DNA of 64,000 bases from Chryseobacterium gregarium DSM 19109 (GTDB lineage Bacteria; Bacteroidota; Bacteroidia; Flavobacteriales; Weeksellaceae): assembly GCF_000430845.1 (NCBI RefSeq), contig NZ_AUMU01000006.1, positions 168,124 to 232,123 on the forward strand. The letters are read 5' to 3'. Under the pieces are notes generated by a model. It saw only the letters and a list, made by a program, of their open reading frames with translations, did not search any database and was not told the origin of the DNA. The position numbers and the translations under genes were made by a program. Below are positions 55,712 to 64,000 of this stretch, piece by piece. How positions within the stretch are numbered: position 1 is the stretch's first letter; each line of letters opens with the position of its first letter.

Positions 55712-56257
55712 TTATAAAGCTGTCGCCGTATAAGTTACTGTTTGCGTATACGTTCCGGCCGGTTTACCTAAGATATCAGATGATGATGATTTCGCTGCTG
55801 GAATGGTGTAGTCCAGATTCAGTGTCAAGGCACTTCCAAGCGGAGCATTGGCCACTAAAGTCTGATCCGCTGCCGATAAAACAACAGCGCTTTTTGTTCC
55901 CCCCATGGTTCCGGCAGCTGCTGAAGTTTTGATGGTCAAAACATTGACAGGGATTTCGTTGGTTCCGTTCATGAAACTCGCACCGCCTGCTTTTACCTTT
56001 ACATTAAAACTCTTTGTAGAAGTAACTTTCAAAGCGTTGGCCTGGGCCACTGTTTTTTCCGAATTATAATCGGCTGCAGTAGCATAGTTAAAGGCAACGG
56101 CCCCACTAATTGCAGAACTTCCAGCGTCGATAGAGATGACATCATTCAGGGTAATGTTTACGGTTGTGGTTGCGGTAGTATTCTGAGCCTGAGCTTTGTT
56201 AGTTCCTGATATGATGGCTCCGATAGTTAAGGCTGCGATTACGATTTGATTTCTCAT
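55712..56257 (-). CDS. Secreted beta-rich protein, copy 1
   Basis: The 181-residue protein has a Sec signal (MRNQIVIAALTIGAIISGTNKAQA) and a mature Thr/Ala/Ser-rich domain (TTVNITLNDVISIDAGSSA ... AGTYTQTVTYTATAL), with the general look of secreted beta-sandwich proteins of the DUF4402/WxL kind. The mature part is identical to the copy at 58359-58904, with differences only in the signal region. A promoter (TAGATTTG at 56310-56317, minus strand) and two TGTAGT direct repeats spaced 22 bp lie upstream in both copies. Confidence 0.75.
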   Translation of the reverse strand: MRNQIVIAALTIGAIISGTNKAQAQNTTATTTVNITLNDVISIDAGSSAISGAVAFNYATAADYNSEKTVAQANALKVTSTKSFNVKVKAGGASFMNGTNEIPVNVLTIKTSAAAGTMGGTKSAVVLSAADQTLVANAPLGSALTLNLDYTIPAAKSSSSDILGKPAGTYTQTVTYTATAL

Positions 56258-56309
56258 GACAGTAGTATTTTATTTTTATTCTTATTTAATTGTCTTCTTT
56301 TGAACAATA

Positions 56310-56370
56310 CAAATCTACGGCAGCGATAAAAGTTTCTCTGTAGTGGAAAATGGAAGTTCCTGTAGTAAAA
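56310..56370 (-). promoter_or_regulatory. Promoter and direct-repeat site of secreted protein copy 1
   Basis: TAGATTTG (minus strand, 56317-56310) matches TAnnTTTG. Further upstream ACTACAG occurs twice 22 bp apart, followed by a GTAGT-N6-ACTAC inverted repeat. A 22-bp (two-turn) direct repeat is typical of LytTR- or response-regulator-type binding sites; the regulator is not identified. Confidence 0.5.
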
Positions 56371-56406
56371 TAACTACACGTATTATTTATCAGATTAAAT
56401 AGAAAA

Positions 56407-56435
56407 GCCCTCAACACTCAGAAAGTGTTGAGGGC
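56407..56435. terminator. Hairpin terminator
   Basis: GCCCTCAACACT pairs with AGTGTTGAGGGC around a 5-nt loop. A near-identical hairpin lies beside the second copy at 59045. Confidence 0.65.
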
Positions 56436-56460
56436 GTATATAAATTGCTGTTTATTTTTA

Positions 56461-56500
56461 TTATAAAGCTGTCGTAATATGAATTACCGTTTGCGTATAA
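56461..56500 (-). pseudogene. Remnant 3' end of a third secreted-protein copy
   Basis: TTATAAAGCTGTCG and ACCGTTTGCGTATAA match the last codons of the secreted beta-rich protein (TYTQTVTYTATAL-stop). The sequence on the right (ttttctttaggttttcac) is then shared with 59120-59192. So a further copy existed and was mostly lost. Confidence 0.55.
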
Positions 56501-56744
56501 TTTTTCTTTAGGTTTTCACAAAAAATATTTATAGGTTGGTAAATTTGTTATCATCGTTTTTTGAGACTAAATATATATCTAACTTTTTAGCAACTTTTTC
56601 TTGATATATAAATTTAGTTTTGTGCATAGCATAAACTTATTTTCTAAATTCCTTGTAAAATTATGCATATGAAAACTCTGTGTGGAATGTGTGAAAACAA
56701 TAACGACTCATTATCTTTATCACGCTGAAACGTTACAAATAAAA

Positions 56745-56770
56745 AAAGTGGCCCTTTTTGAGGCCACTTT
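56745..56770 (-). terminator. Terminator of lipoprotein gene
   Basis: AAAGTGGCC pairs with GGCCACTTT around an 8-nt loop, immediately downstream of the minus-strand lipoprotein stop, with an A-run (T-run on the minus strand). Confidence 0.7.
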
Positions 56771-56784
56771 AAAAATTGTTGAGA

Positions 56785-57270
56785 TTAATAACAGTTTCCG
56801 TCACATTCGACGGCATTGAGATAATCTTCGGATGTAATAATGTAAACTTCTGTGTTTTCATTATTGTATGTGAAGCCAAAAATATTTCTCAGCTCATTTC
56901 CACATAAAAGATCAGGACAATGATGATAAACAGTCTTTTTATGATTGTTATACACAAATTCCATATCGGTTTTCACACCTGTTTTTTGGATGTCAAATAA
57001 GGCCCACATACTGTATCCTTTGTAGGGAGGATCATCCCGCACCACTTTCTGAAGTTTTTCTCCGGGGAGCAAAATTACTTTGGATGAAGGATCTCTATGA
57101 TCATTAACATAAACACTCAGCTCAACCGTTTGTCCCGACTGGTTAACAATACTGTAGTCAAGCGTTTCCGCTTCAGACATATCGGGGCAACTGCATAAAA
57201 TGGTGCACAAAGGAAGGCTTATCAGTAAAGCCTTTATACTTTTGATCTTGCCGGTTGTTAAATAGTTCAT
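56785..57270 (-). CDS. Lipoprotein of unknown function
   Basis: A 161-residue protein with a hydrophobic signal (ALLISLPLCTILCSC) and a lipobox ending LCSC (Cys about residue 28). The mature part is beta-rich (YSIVNQSGQTVELSVYVN, VILLPGEKLQKVV) with six or more Cys near the C-terminus, resembling small extracytoplasmic sandwich domains. No family recognised. The 57271-58290 gap to its right holds no supported gene and only AT-rich decayed-looking sequence. Confidence 0.7.
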   Translation of the reverse strand: MNYLTTGKIKSIKALLISLPLCTILCSCPDMSEAETLDYSIVNQSGQTVELSVYVNDHRDPSSKVILLPGEKLQKVVRDDPPYKGYSMWALFDIQKTGVKTDMEFVYNNHKKTVYHHCPDLLCGNELRNIFGFTYNNENTEVYIITSEDYLNAVECDGNCY

Positions 57271-58293
57271 CTAAATATATTTTTGTTGGATTATTATAGC
57301 TGCTTTTTATGTTGTCTCTCCATCGGGTCCAGTTTCTTGCTCCAATTAAGGCCTGCTCCAATTGTGGTACAATATAAACCAAATTTGTAAGAATTATTTT
57401 GCTGATTTGCAGGAATTATCGAGCAAGTTAAATAGTATTTTAAAATAACATGAACAAATAACTTTGATTGCGCTGTCTTTTTATTTGAGGATACAACATG
57501 CACAAGCTGACCCAGAGACAGTTAATCATTAAGTACTTAGTCTAAAGGCTACCTACAACAATAATTTTTCTTTTTAAAAAACTGATTAGTCTCAAAAAAC
57601 GGGCACTATTTACCTGGGTCTTTAAGTTAGAGGGATATTCGATATATCCCTGCAAATAATCCGCAACAGTATTTAAAATAACGTCTGGGATCGGGTAGGG
57701 GGGTATTTGAACTGTGTTGCGCCGCTTCACTCACACGAAGAGAGTCACAACAGCAGGGCGTGATTATCTTTGGGCTAGAAGCTATTATGTAAAGATATAC
57801 TCAACTGATCTGCAAAATTGCAGTGAGTAACGGGATAGTGATATATCGAGGCAAAACTCCGCAACTGGATTTGGCAAGATTCAGGAATGAAATTATGATG
57901 ATTTTATTAATTTTCTCGAAAGTCTTCAGTAAATAATTAATATTAAAAAGGATCAGATTTAAAGAGGTTTAGTTTTGATAAATTTCTTAAAATATGATTT
58001 TTAGATGTCAATACCTCAATTTGTTTTTAAAATGGAGTATGTAAAATCACAAGCAAAATCTCATAATTGAGACTTCACCTGTGATTTTACTCCTGTGATT
58101 TATGCTTATAATCGTTTATTGAGATTTGATAACTTTAAAAAAGATATCAAACGGCTTAATAAATTTACTGAATGTTTGGTGTGATGTATTAATTAGATTT
58201 AAATGTCCAAAAACATAGATTCTACCTTACCACTGATAGATCCTTATTCCCGGATTTTGAATTTTCTCTATATCGGTATCAATATACAAAATC

Positions 58294-58318
58294 AAAGGCC
58301 TCCTGCAGGAAGCCTTCG
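58294..58318 (-). terminator. Hairpin downstream of secreted protein copy 2
   Basis: AAAGGC-(CTCCTGCAGGA)-AGCCTT with an inner TCCTGCAGGA palindrome lies 40 bp beyond the stop. Confidence 0.5.
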
Positions 58319-58358
58319 AAACACCAAATCACAAAATATTAATATGATAAAAATTTAC

Positions 58359-58904
58359 TTATAAAGCTGTTGCAGTATAAGTTACTGTTTGCGTATACGT
58401 TCCGGCCGGTTTACCTAAGATATCAGAAGATGATGATTTCGCCGCTGGAATGGTGTAGTCCAGATTCAGGGTTAAGGCACTTCCAAGCGGAGCATTGGCC
58501 ACTAAAGTCTGATCCGCTGCCGATAAAACAACAGCGCTTTTTGTTCCCCCCATGGTTCCGGCAGCTGCTGAAGTTTTGATGGTCAAAACATTGACAGGGA
58601 TTTCGTTGGTTCCGTTCATGAAGCTCGCACCGCCTGCTTTTACCTTCACATTAAAACTCTTTGTTGAAGTAACTTTCAAAGCGTTGGCCTGGGCCACTGT
58701 TTTTTCCGAATTATAATCCGCTGCAGTAGCATAGTTAAAGGCAACGGCACCACTGATTGCAGAACTTCCCGCATCGATGGAGATGACATCGTTCAGGGTA
58801 ATGTTGACGGTTGTGGTTGCCGTAGTATTCTGAGCCTGAACATTGTTGGTTCCTGATATGATGGCTCCGATAGTTAAGGCTGCGATGGCGATTTGTTTTG
58901 TCAT
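58359..58904 (-). CDS. Secreted beta-rich protein, copy 2
   Basis: 181 residues, differing from copy 1 only at a few positions of the signal peptide (MTKQIAIAALTIGAIISGTN, then NVQA in place of KAQA). The same promoter (TAGATTTG, 58964-58957 on the minus strand) and upstream repeats are present. The duplication of ~0.7 kb is recent or kept alike by gene conversion. Confidence 0.75.
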   Translation of the reverse strand: MTKQIAIAALTIGAIISGTNNVQAQNTTATTTVNITLNDVISIDAGSSAISGAVAFNYATAADYNSEKTVAQANALKVTSTKSFNVKVKAGGASFMNGTNEIPVNVLTIKTSAAAGTMGGTKSAVVLSAADQTLVANAPLGSALTLNLDYTIPAAKSSSSDILGKPAGTYTQTVTYTATAL

Positions 58905-58956
58905 GACCGTATTATTTATTTTTTATTCTTATTTAGTTGTCCTCTTTTGAACAATA

Positions 58957-59015
58957 CAAATCTACGGCAGCGATAAAAGTTTCTCTGTAGTGGAAAATGG
59001 AAGTTCATGTAGTAA
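58957..59015 (-). promoter_or_regulatory. Promoter and direct-repeat site of secreted protein copy 2
   Basis: Same arrangement as for copy 1: TAGATTTG and two ACTACA-type words 22 bp apart upstream on the minus strand. Conservation of both parts indicates joint control of the two copies. Confidence 0.5.
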
Positions 59016-59044
59016 AATAACTACACGTATTAGTTAATAGAAAA

Positions 59045-59074
59045 GCCCTCAACACTTTCTAAGTGTTGGAGGGC
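59045..59074. terminator. Hairpin terminator beside copy 2
   Basis: GCCCTCAACACTT pairs with AAGTGTTGGAGGGC with a small bulge. It is the partner of the hairpin at 56407. Confidence 0.6.
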
Positions 59075-59451
59075 TTATATAAATTGCTGTTATTTCTATT
59101 ATAAATTACCGTTTGCGTATCATTTTTCTTTAGGTTTTCACAAAAAAAATATTTATAGGTTGGTAAATTTGTTATCATCGTTTTTTGAGACTTAAAGTTT
59201 TACAGCCACCCGAAGACTGGGATTTTTAGCACAAAAGTTCAATAGAATTAATTATGTAGAAAATGTGATTATATTTTTCAATTTCATTTCACAGATTCAA
59301 TCCTTTTTAAAATTCGATCTTCTTTTAACCATCGGTCATCAGAAATAGTAAATGTTAATATAAAATGTTATAACATGGCATATAGGTTGATAGTAAGTTA
59401 ACGTAAAAAAACATTTCTATCCTTCACCAAAAACTTTTACAATTAATATTT

Positions 59452-60468
59452 ATGAAAAAACTTTTACAATTAAGCATCATTGCGTTGACAATTAATAACC
59501 TTGCCGCTCAGGTCCTAGAATCTGATAATTTCAATTTATATGTACAGGGAAATGTCGGCAGTACTACTGACGGAACAACACCCGGACAAGGAGGTATTTA
59601 TACCTTCGGGGGAACGAATCAGGATTACCAGATTGTGAGCATTGATGCTGCACATGGAAACTCTTTCCAGATCATGTCTGACAATGGAAATACAGCAGCA
59701 TCCAATAGAATGAGTGAGAAACAGGGTTTAGGTACCGCATGGAATAATAGATTAACGGGCAATAATATTATTAAGGCAAGTTTTGATTTTTATACCGGTC
59801 CGACTGTCGGATCTTTCAGTGCTTATAACTATCCGCAATCAACTATATCCGGTGATTCAGGGGTTATTGTAGGAATATATTTTAATCCTTCCAGCAGAAT
59901 ACTCAACGGATATGCTAATCTGACCAATACAACCACGGGAGCAACGCAGGTATTTACTATTGATATTCCATTTGCAACGAATTTCCAGGCCAATACCTGG
60001 ATCAGTGCTTCATATACTTACGATGGAGTAAATGGCGTCATAACCTATACGGTGAACGGAGCTACCTTAAGTAACTTTTACATTCCTGCCAATTTTCAAA
60101 TTACTAAAAATTTACAGCCTGTAAAGCATAACTTGAGTGTCATGCCTGCACCGGCTAATACCGTTTCACAAACTGCAGCTTTTGATAATATAACCGTTGA
60201 AGCAGCATCTTCAGTTACTTTATCTTCTTTAGAGGCAGCATCTTCAGATAAAGAAGTCGTCATATATCCCAATCCCGCAGATGACCACTTAAAAATTTCT
60301 ACCGGATCTACGATAAAAAATGTTGAAATAGTTGACCTTTCCGGAAGGAAATTAAATACAATTATTAAGAACAATATGGTTACTACCAGTCATCTTGCTT
60401 CCGGTAACTACATGATTATCATTGAAACAGAAAAGGGGAAAACTACAAAAAAGTTTATCAAGAAATAA
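59452..60468 (+). CDS. T9SS-sorted secreted protein with lectin-like domain
   Basis: A 338-residue protein. It has a Sec signal (MKKLLQLSIIALTINNLAAQ) and a beta-sandwich domain (about 22-245) with DNFNLYVQGNVGST, DFYTGPTVGSFSAYNY and AAFDNITVE, the pattern of concanavalin-like glucanase/lectin domains. A type A T9SS sorting domain follows (about 265-338: VVIYPNPADDHLKIS ... GNYMIIIETEKGKTTKKFIKK). It would be secreted or displayed at the cell surface. It is the only plus-strand gene in the 52-64 kb array. Confidence 0.85.
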   Translation: MKKLLQLSIIALTINNLAAQVLESDNFNLYVQGNVGSTTDGTTPGQGGIYTFGGTNQDYQIVSIDAAHGNSFQIMSDNGNTAASNRMSEKQGLGTAWNNRLTGNNIIKASFDFYTGPTVGSFSAYNYPQSTISGDSGVIVGIYFNPSSRILNGYANLTNTTTGATQVFTIDIPFATNFQANTWISASYTYDGVNGVITYTVNGATLSNFYIPANFQITKNLQPVKHNLSVMPAPANTVSQTAAFDNITVEAASSVTLSSLEAASSDKEVVIYPNPADDHLKISTGSTIKNVEIVDLSGRKLNTIIKNNMVTTSHLASGNYMIIIETEKGKTTKKFIKK

Positions 60469-60547
60469 TTATTATACATCCAGTTATATTTTTATCATTG
60501 CACTAGATTCCAAACGTACAGTGTACAGGTAGAAAATTAAATTTACA

Positions 60548-60576
60548 GAGAGCTATTTCAATTGAAATGGCTCTCT
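60548..60576. terminator. Bidirectional hairpin between convergent genes
   Basis: GAGAGCTATTTCA pairs with TGAAATGGCTCTC. It lies between the ends of the plus T9SS gene and the minus NUMOD4 gene, so it may serve both. Confidence 0.65.
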
Positions 60577-60603
60577 TAATTTACTGTCGTTTTTTGAGAT
60601 TAA

Positions 60604-62292
60604 TTAATTTTCATCGGTCTTTTTAGAACGTACATCTTTAAGATTGCATAAGGATAGTTTTGATAAATTTATATCCCACAGCGACTCATTTTGATTAACT
60701 ACCAGCAAAGCTCTGTCTTTCAAATCAAAATTTTCCACAAAACAATAGTAAAGGAAACGGATAAGTATCATTTGATTCCTGCTTATCTTCTGATGCACCC
60801 TAAAATAGAGATGGTGAGCTGCGTTTTGTTTATTTAAACTGAGAGGCATAATCTGTTCTTCTCCAAAAAACTGACTACCAATACTCCATCCACCTAATCG
60901 TTTTATTCTTCCAATATTGGAAATTGCGTATTGACCTTCAAAACCAGGTAACGGCACCCAAATTTCATTCGGAAGATTTTTAATTGAAAGATTCATGATA
61001 GCTAACGGATTCTTTTCATCTATTTTGGGGCTGCCAAGTTTTTTCCAAAGCGCTTCATTCAATATTTCCCCTGAATTAAGGAGTACACGCATTTTATTTA
61101 AATTATATAAATTACCACCATTCCTTTCTTTTTTAAATTTACTATAGGTATTTTTCAACGACAGCTTTGAAAGATTTACATCCCATTTCGGTTCATTTTC
61201 ATTAATTACAATAAGTGTCTCATCGTTTAGATCAAATTCTCTTACAAAGTAATAATAAAGCAGTCGGAAAACTGATACAGACACTTTCTTTTCATTATCG
61301 TGAAGTTGGCAACAAAGAAAATAGTTGGTATGGCTGTTAAATTCCGCAAATTGGGAAACAATCATTTCTTTTAAAAAGAGTCTTCGGCTGGCAGAATTCC
61401 AACCTCCCAATCGTTTGATTCTCCCTTTATTAGAAATAGCAAACTTATTTTTAAATTCCGGGATATTTATTGTTTTCCATTGCTCTTTAAGAAGGTTATT
61501 AATCGACAAGTTCATACAGGGAGGTGGATTTTTTTTGTCAATGGCAGGCTTTCCCAACTTTTTCCAAAGAGTATAATTAAGCAGCCTTCCTGAAGTATCT
61601 GATTTTTCATGTATGAGAAAATCTTCTTCTTTCGGAGGATCGCTTTGTAAAAACCAGCGGAATGTTCCGGCAGTTAAACTTTCCTTGTTGATGACATTCA
61701 GAATACTTTCCAAACCAATTCCAAGTGCTTTTTCTACAGCATAAAAATTTCCGAAATCAGCTACAAAATCACCTTCAACAGTATACTGACTGATCGGCTG
61801 TGAATAGTCAGTATGTACACTTTTGCCTCTTTCGAACCGATATATTCTAAGATTCTTTTCACGGGCAGAAATTTTCTCTAAATTGCTGCTATGTAAATGA
61901 AACCTGTTATTATCTTTAAAGCCAATGACAACAGTACGGTCTTCCCAATCAATTTTTTCAATAAAATGATAGTACACCAAACGGGCTACGGATTTGCCGT
62001 ATCTCTTTCCCTCCCGTGATAATCCACATTGAATAGTATAAATACTGTCCCGAAGATAATTGTTAAATTGTTTTACAATACTCAACTTCAAAATCAGCTC
62101 CGGTAATAGACGTTCTTTACCGAATAAAGAGACACTGTTACGTTCAAGACTCTTTACCCGTCCGTAATTAGAAATCAGATAATCCTCAAACCCTTCAATC
62201 GGCTTCCATTCTTCATCCGGAAGATCTTCCAATGATCTGTTATAAAGGACTTGCTTTACATATTGATCTTCTAATTCAAGAGGTTGATTCAT
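60604..62292 (-). CDS. Triple NUMOD4/HNH-like protein with degenerate nuclease sites
   Basis: A 562-residue protein with three NUMOD4 modules: EEWKPIEGFEDYLISNYGRVKSL (about 26-50), EQWKTI...FAISNKGRIKRLGGW (about 272-300) and IWVPLPGFEGQYAISNIGRIKRLGGW (about 445-470). Each is followed by an HNH_3-like segment (ARLVYYHFI..., FRLLYYYFV..., IRFLYYCFV...) in which the usual NHIDGNKxNN block has lost its His and most Asn. A NUMOD1-like unit (ISQYTVEGDFVADFG) lies near 168. NUMOD proteins are homing-endonuclease-like. Loss of catalytic residues suggests DNA binding rather than cutting. Confidence 0.75.
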   Translation of the reverse strand: MNQPLELEDQYVKQVLYNRSLEDLPDEEWKPIEGFEDYLISNYGRVKSLERNSVSLFGKERLLPELILKLSIVKQFNNYLRDSIYTIQCGLSREGKRYGKSVARLVYYHFIEKIDWEDRTVVIGFKDNNRFHLHSSNLEKISAREKNLRIYRFERGKSVHTDYSQPISQYTVEGDFVADFGNFYAVEKALGIGLESILNVINKESLTAGTFRWFLQSDPPKEEDFLIHEKSDTSGRLLNYTLWKKLGKPAIDKKNPPPCMNLSINNLLKEQWKTINIPEFKNKFAISNKGRIKRLGGWNSASRRLFLKEMIVSQFAEFNSHTNYFLCCQLHDNEKKVSVSVFRLLYYYFVREFDLNDETLIVINENEPKWDVNLSKLSLKNTYSKFKKERNGGNLYNLNKMRVLLNSGEILNEALWKKLGSPKIDEKNPLAIMNLSIKNLPNEIWVPLPGFEGQYAISNIGRIKRLGGWSIGSQFFGEEQIMPLSLNKQNAAHHLYFRVHQKISRNQMILIRFLYYCFVENFDLKDRALLVVNQNESLWDINLSKLSLCNLKDVRSKKTDEN

Positions 62293-62589
62293 AAAAAAAA
62301 TTTTGCCTGTTTTTAAACATCTGCGAACTTATATATTTTTAATCGTTTTTGAGATTATATTAGTTATATAATTTAAATAACTAATATAATCAATTTATTA
62401 TTGTAATAATAACACCCCAAACATTCAGCAAACTGATTTCATATAATTGAAGGGAAGTGTTAATCGTTTTTTAAGATTTTTGATCTATTTTAGAAGTCTG
62501 CGGATAAACAAAATTGGGTATTTTCTGTCAAAATCTAATAATATTTCATTGTCATATTTATCAGAAACGTATCCTGTACATGTGAATTT

Positions 62590-63210
62590 TTATTGTACCG
62601 CTTTGGTGTATTCAGACCACATTCCCCTTATGTCCTTTATTAAAATTCTGCCAGTTTTGGGATTTACTTTCAGTTTCCAGAGCAGGGTATCCGGTTTATG
62701 GTTTGCCGTGCGGTTGGCAAAATAATCTATCAGAAAATAATCTTTTTCCGTATCGGGTACCCATTTTATTCTGGGGTAACTGTCTTTATCCAGCAGATGT
62801 GCCTGATCTTTACTGAATTTTTCCAGACTTTCCGCAATACTTTTTGACCGGGCAGCAAAAGTCTGTATTTCAAGAATGATGCTATCAGGAGTAACGTTAT
62901 GGTACTTTTTAGCCAGCACGGCAAACAGGCTGTCGTTATGCCTGACTACAGATTTTTGCAGTTCTTCCGTTATTTCGCAGCCTGCCACCGCATCTACTGT
63001 AACGCCATACTTAGCATAAATATGGGCCTCTGCCTCTGCATAATATATATCCGGTGGCAGCCCATAGGTCTGAAGAGTAAGTATATCCGGTTTTTTATGG
63101 TTGGGTGGGGATAAGGCGGGCTTTTTTTCCTTATCGCTTTGACAGGCAGTATATACTAAGGATACCATAAGTATAAATACCAGTTTTTTATATAGTTTTT
63201 GAATTTTCAT
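62590..63210 (-). CDS. Lipoprotein with FEKKY-like domain
   Basis: Read from the ATG at 63210 (MKIQKLYKKLVFILM), 206 residues; a Met five codons earlier only adds MNIYF. A lipobox follows (VYTAC, Cys about 22). The mature domain YYAEAEAHIYAKYGVTVDAVAGCEIT...HNDSLFAVLAKKYHN resembles small FEKKY-type lipoproteins of Bacteroidota. Function unknown. Confidence 0.65.
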   Translation of the reverse strand: MKIQKLYKKLVFILMVSLVYTACQSDKEKKPALSPPNHKKPDILTLQTYGLPPDIYYAEAEAHIYAKYGVTVDAVAGCEITEELQKSVVRHNDSLFAVLAKKYHNVTPDSIILEIQTFAARSKSIAESLEKFSKDQAHLLDKDSYPRIKWVPDTEKDYFLIDYFANRTANHKPDTLLWKLKVNPKTGRILIKDIRGMWSEYTKAVQ

Positions 63211-63368
63211 AAAATAAATGTTCAAGCATTGAAAGGCAAAAGTATTTTTCTTCTCTGTATATATTCAGTTTTCGTATAATCCATTCCAGATGTGGGCTGA
63301 TTATTATCTTTTTCGGCTGCGATATAAAGATCGTTTTATCTATTATTAACATTCGTTATTACATGCAG

Positions 63369-63676
63369 CTATTTAACCAAATTGTACAGCTTATTAATCG
63401 CCCAAATCTTACAGCCATATTCACTAATTTCGCCAAGTTTTTCAAACTCTGATATGTTAAATCCTTCTTCAATATCATTGTACCAAATTACTTTTCCACT
63501 AAAAATCGCAACAATCCAAAATCCGCCTCCTTCAGTACCATATTCTTTTTCATTCCACTTTACCGGCTTAATTTTCACTGATTCCCAAAACTCCGCTATT
63601 TCTCCTTTCAAATCCTTTTCGGTTTCTGGATTTCGATATTAAGCTCGACTGATGAAATTGGTGTCCATTCTACCAT
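63369..63676 (-). pseudogene. Frameshifted immunity-like gene
   Basis: From the ATG at 63676 the frame reads MVEWTPISSVELN, then a one-base shift near 63636 moves it into the frame NPETEKDLKGEIAEFWESVKI...FWIVAIFSGKVIWYNDIEEGF, ending at 63369. Together they make a ~102-residue protein of a type common among immunity-like proteins in this group. Alternatively the gene starts at the downstream ATG (63611) and is 80 residues long. Confidence 0.5.
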
Positions 63677-63761
63677 AACATTTTTATTATAATCGTTTTT
63701 GAGACTATTCTGAATAGTTCAATTTTCGGATCCATTGTATATATTCTACATTTTCAAAAGT

Positions 63762-64000
63762 TTATCTATATAATTCTTCATTACGTTTCTCCCAATATTC
63801 ATGCAATTCACGGCGGGTCGTAATAATTAAGTCAATAATTCTTTTAAAGAATCTTCAGAAAACTATATATATTCTTGTTCCATCCCATTGCTTGAAATCT
63901 TTAAGTTTACATAGGTATAACCATCATCATCTGTATTTTCCCAATCGGCATGTACTACAATATTTCGTAACCTTCCATTCTCTAGGAGATTTGCTATTAA
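63762..64000 (-). pseudogene. Broken gene running off the window edge
   Basis: Reading leftward from 64000, the frame gives IANLLENGRLRNIVVHADWE and NGMEQEYI, then a TAG stop, then FSEDSLKELL. After a shift it continues DLIITTRRELHEYWEKRNEELYR to a stop at 63762. One nonsense and one frameshift mark it as decayed. The family is not recognised. Confidence 0.45.

Larger units (their letters stand above)
52012..63706 (+). repeat. Direct-repeat family TAATCGTTTTTTGAGAYT (about nine copies)
   Basis: Near-identical 15-16-bp words occur on the plus strand at 52012, 52911, 56553, 58111 (GTTTATTGAG variant), 59177, 60587, 62342, 62463 (TTTTAAGA variant) and 63692; one reverse partial lies at 57589. 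All lie between genes. I found no copy in the first 52 kb except a weak reverse match near 12899. The bases on either side are not conserved, so the repeated core is short. Confidence 0.75.

Overview
The window comes from a Bacteroidota chromosome, most likely a Flavobacteriia of the Chryseobacterium/Elizabethkingia type. Supporting signs are type A T9SS sorting domains, TAnnTTTG promoter elements, TssD/VgrG of the Bacteroidota type VI system (T6SS-iii), DUF6443-type Rhs proteins, a DUF6266 protein and GG-leader peptides. It is an accessory region dominated by antagonism genes; no tRNA, rRNA, CRISPR array or intact transposase was seen.

Layout. 1-2.8 kb: short repeats, a Cys-rich GG-leader peptide, a frameshifted second leader peptide and a lipoprotein. 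2.8-10.7 kb: a T6SS cargo island (Hcp/TssD, VgrG, DUF2931 lipoprotein, Tle1-like DUF2235 lipase with partner, PAAR-like/GH19 effector with secreted partner). 11.4-23.6 kb (minus strand): operon A, made of a T9SS-sorted repeat protein, an Rhs/SpvB-like protein, an inserted four-helix-bundle gene and a DUF6443 Rhs protein whose tip has a caspase/CHAT-like His-Cys pair. Three tandem secreted immunity-like genes (one broken) and an orphan Rhs tip with its own partner follow. 24.7-34.3 kb: HTH protein, DUF1016 nuclease, CinA-family protein, PAS histidine kinase and response regulator, a three-copy MITE-like array and a DUF6266 protein. 34.6-46 kb (plus strand): operon B, a paralogous inverted copy of operon A, ending in an RNase A-like tip with a CdiI-type immunity gene, a second orphan tip and a decaying row of immunity-like genes. 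46-52 kb: mixed genes, a structured RNA candidate and a zinc alcohol dehydrogenase. 52-64 kb: an AT-rich, mostly minus-strand array of unrelated genes separated by a directly repeated ~16-bp motif.

How the parts fit. Operons A and B share gene order, close spacing and a conserved promoter in which a CGACA-N5-TGTCG palindrome lies 11 bp upstream of TATCTTTG. This implies common control. The predicted toxin site agrees with immunity location: the RNase A-like tip has a partner without a signal peptide, whereas the caspase-like tip and the GH19 effector have secreted partners. The strongest candidates for something undescribed are the three-gene T9SS/Rhs toxin system with its shared operator, the His-Cys Rhs tip with amplified secreted immunity genes, and the motif-delimited array at 52-64 kb. 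Functional statements rest on reading motifs by eye; no database search was possible.
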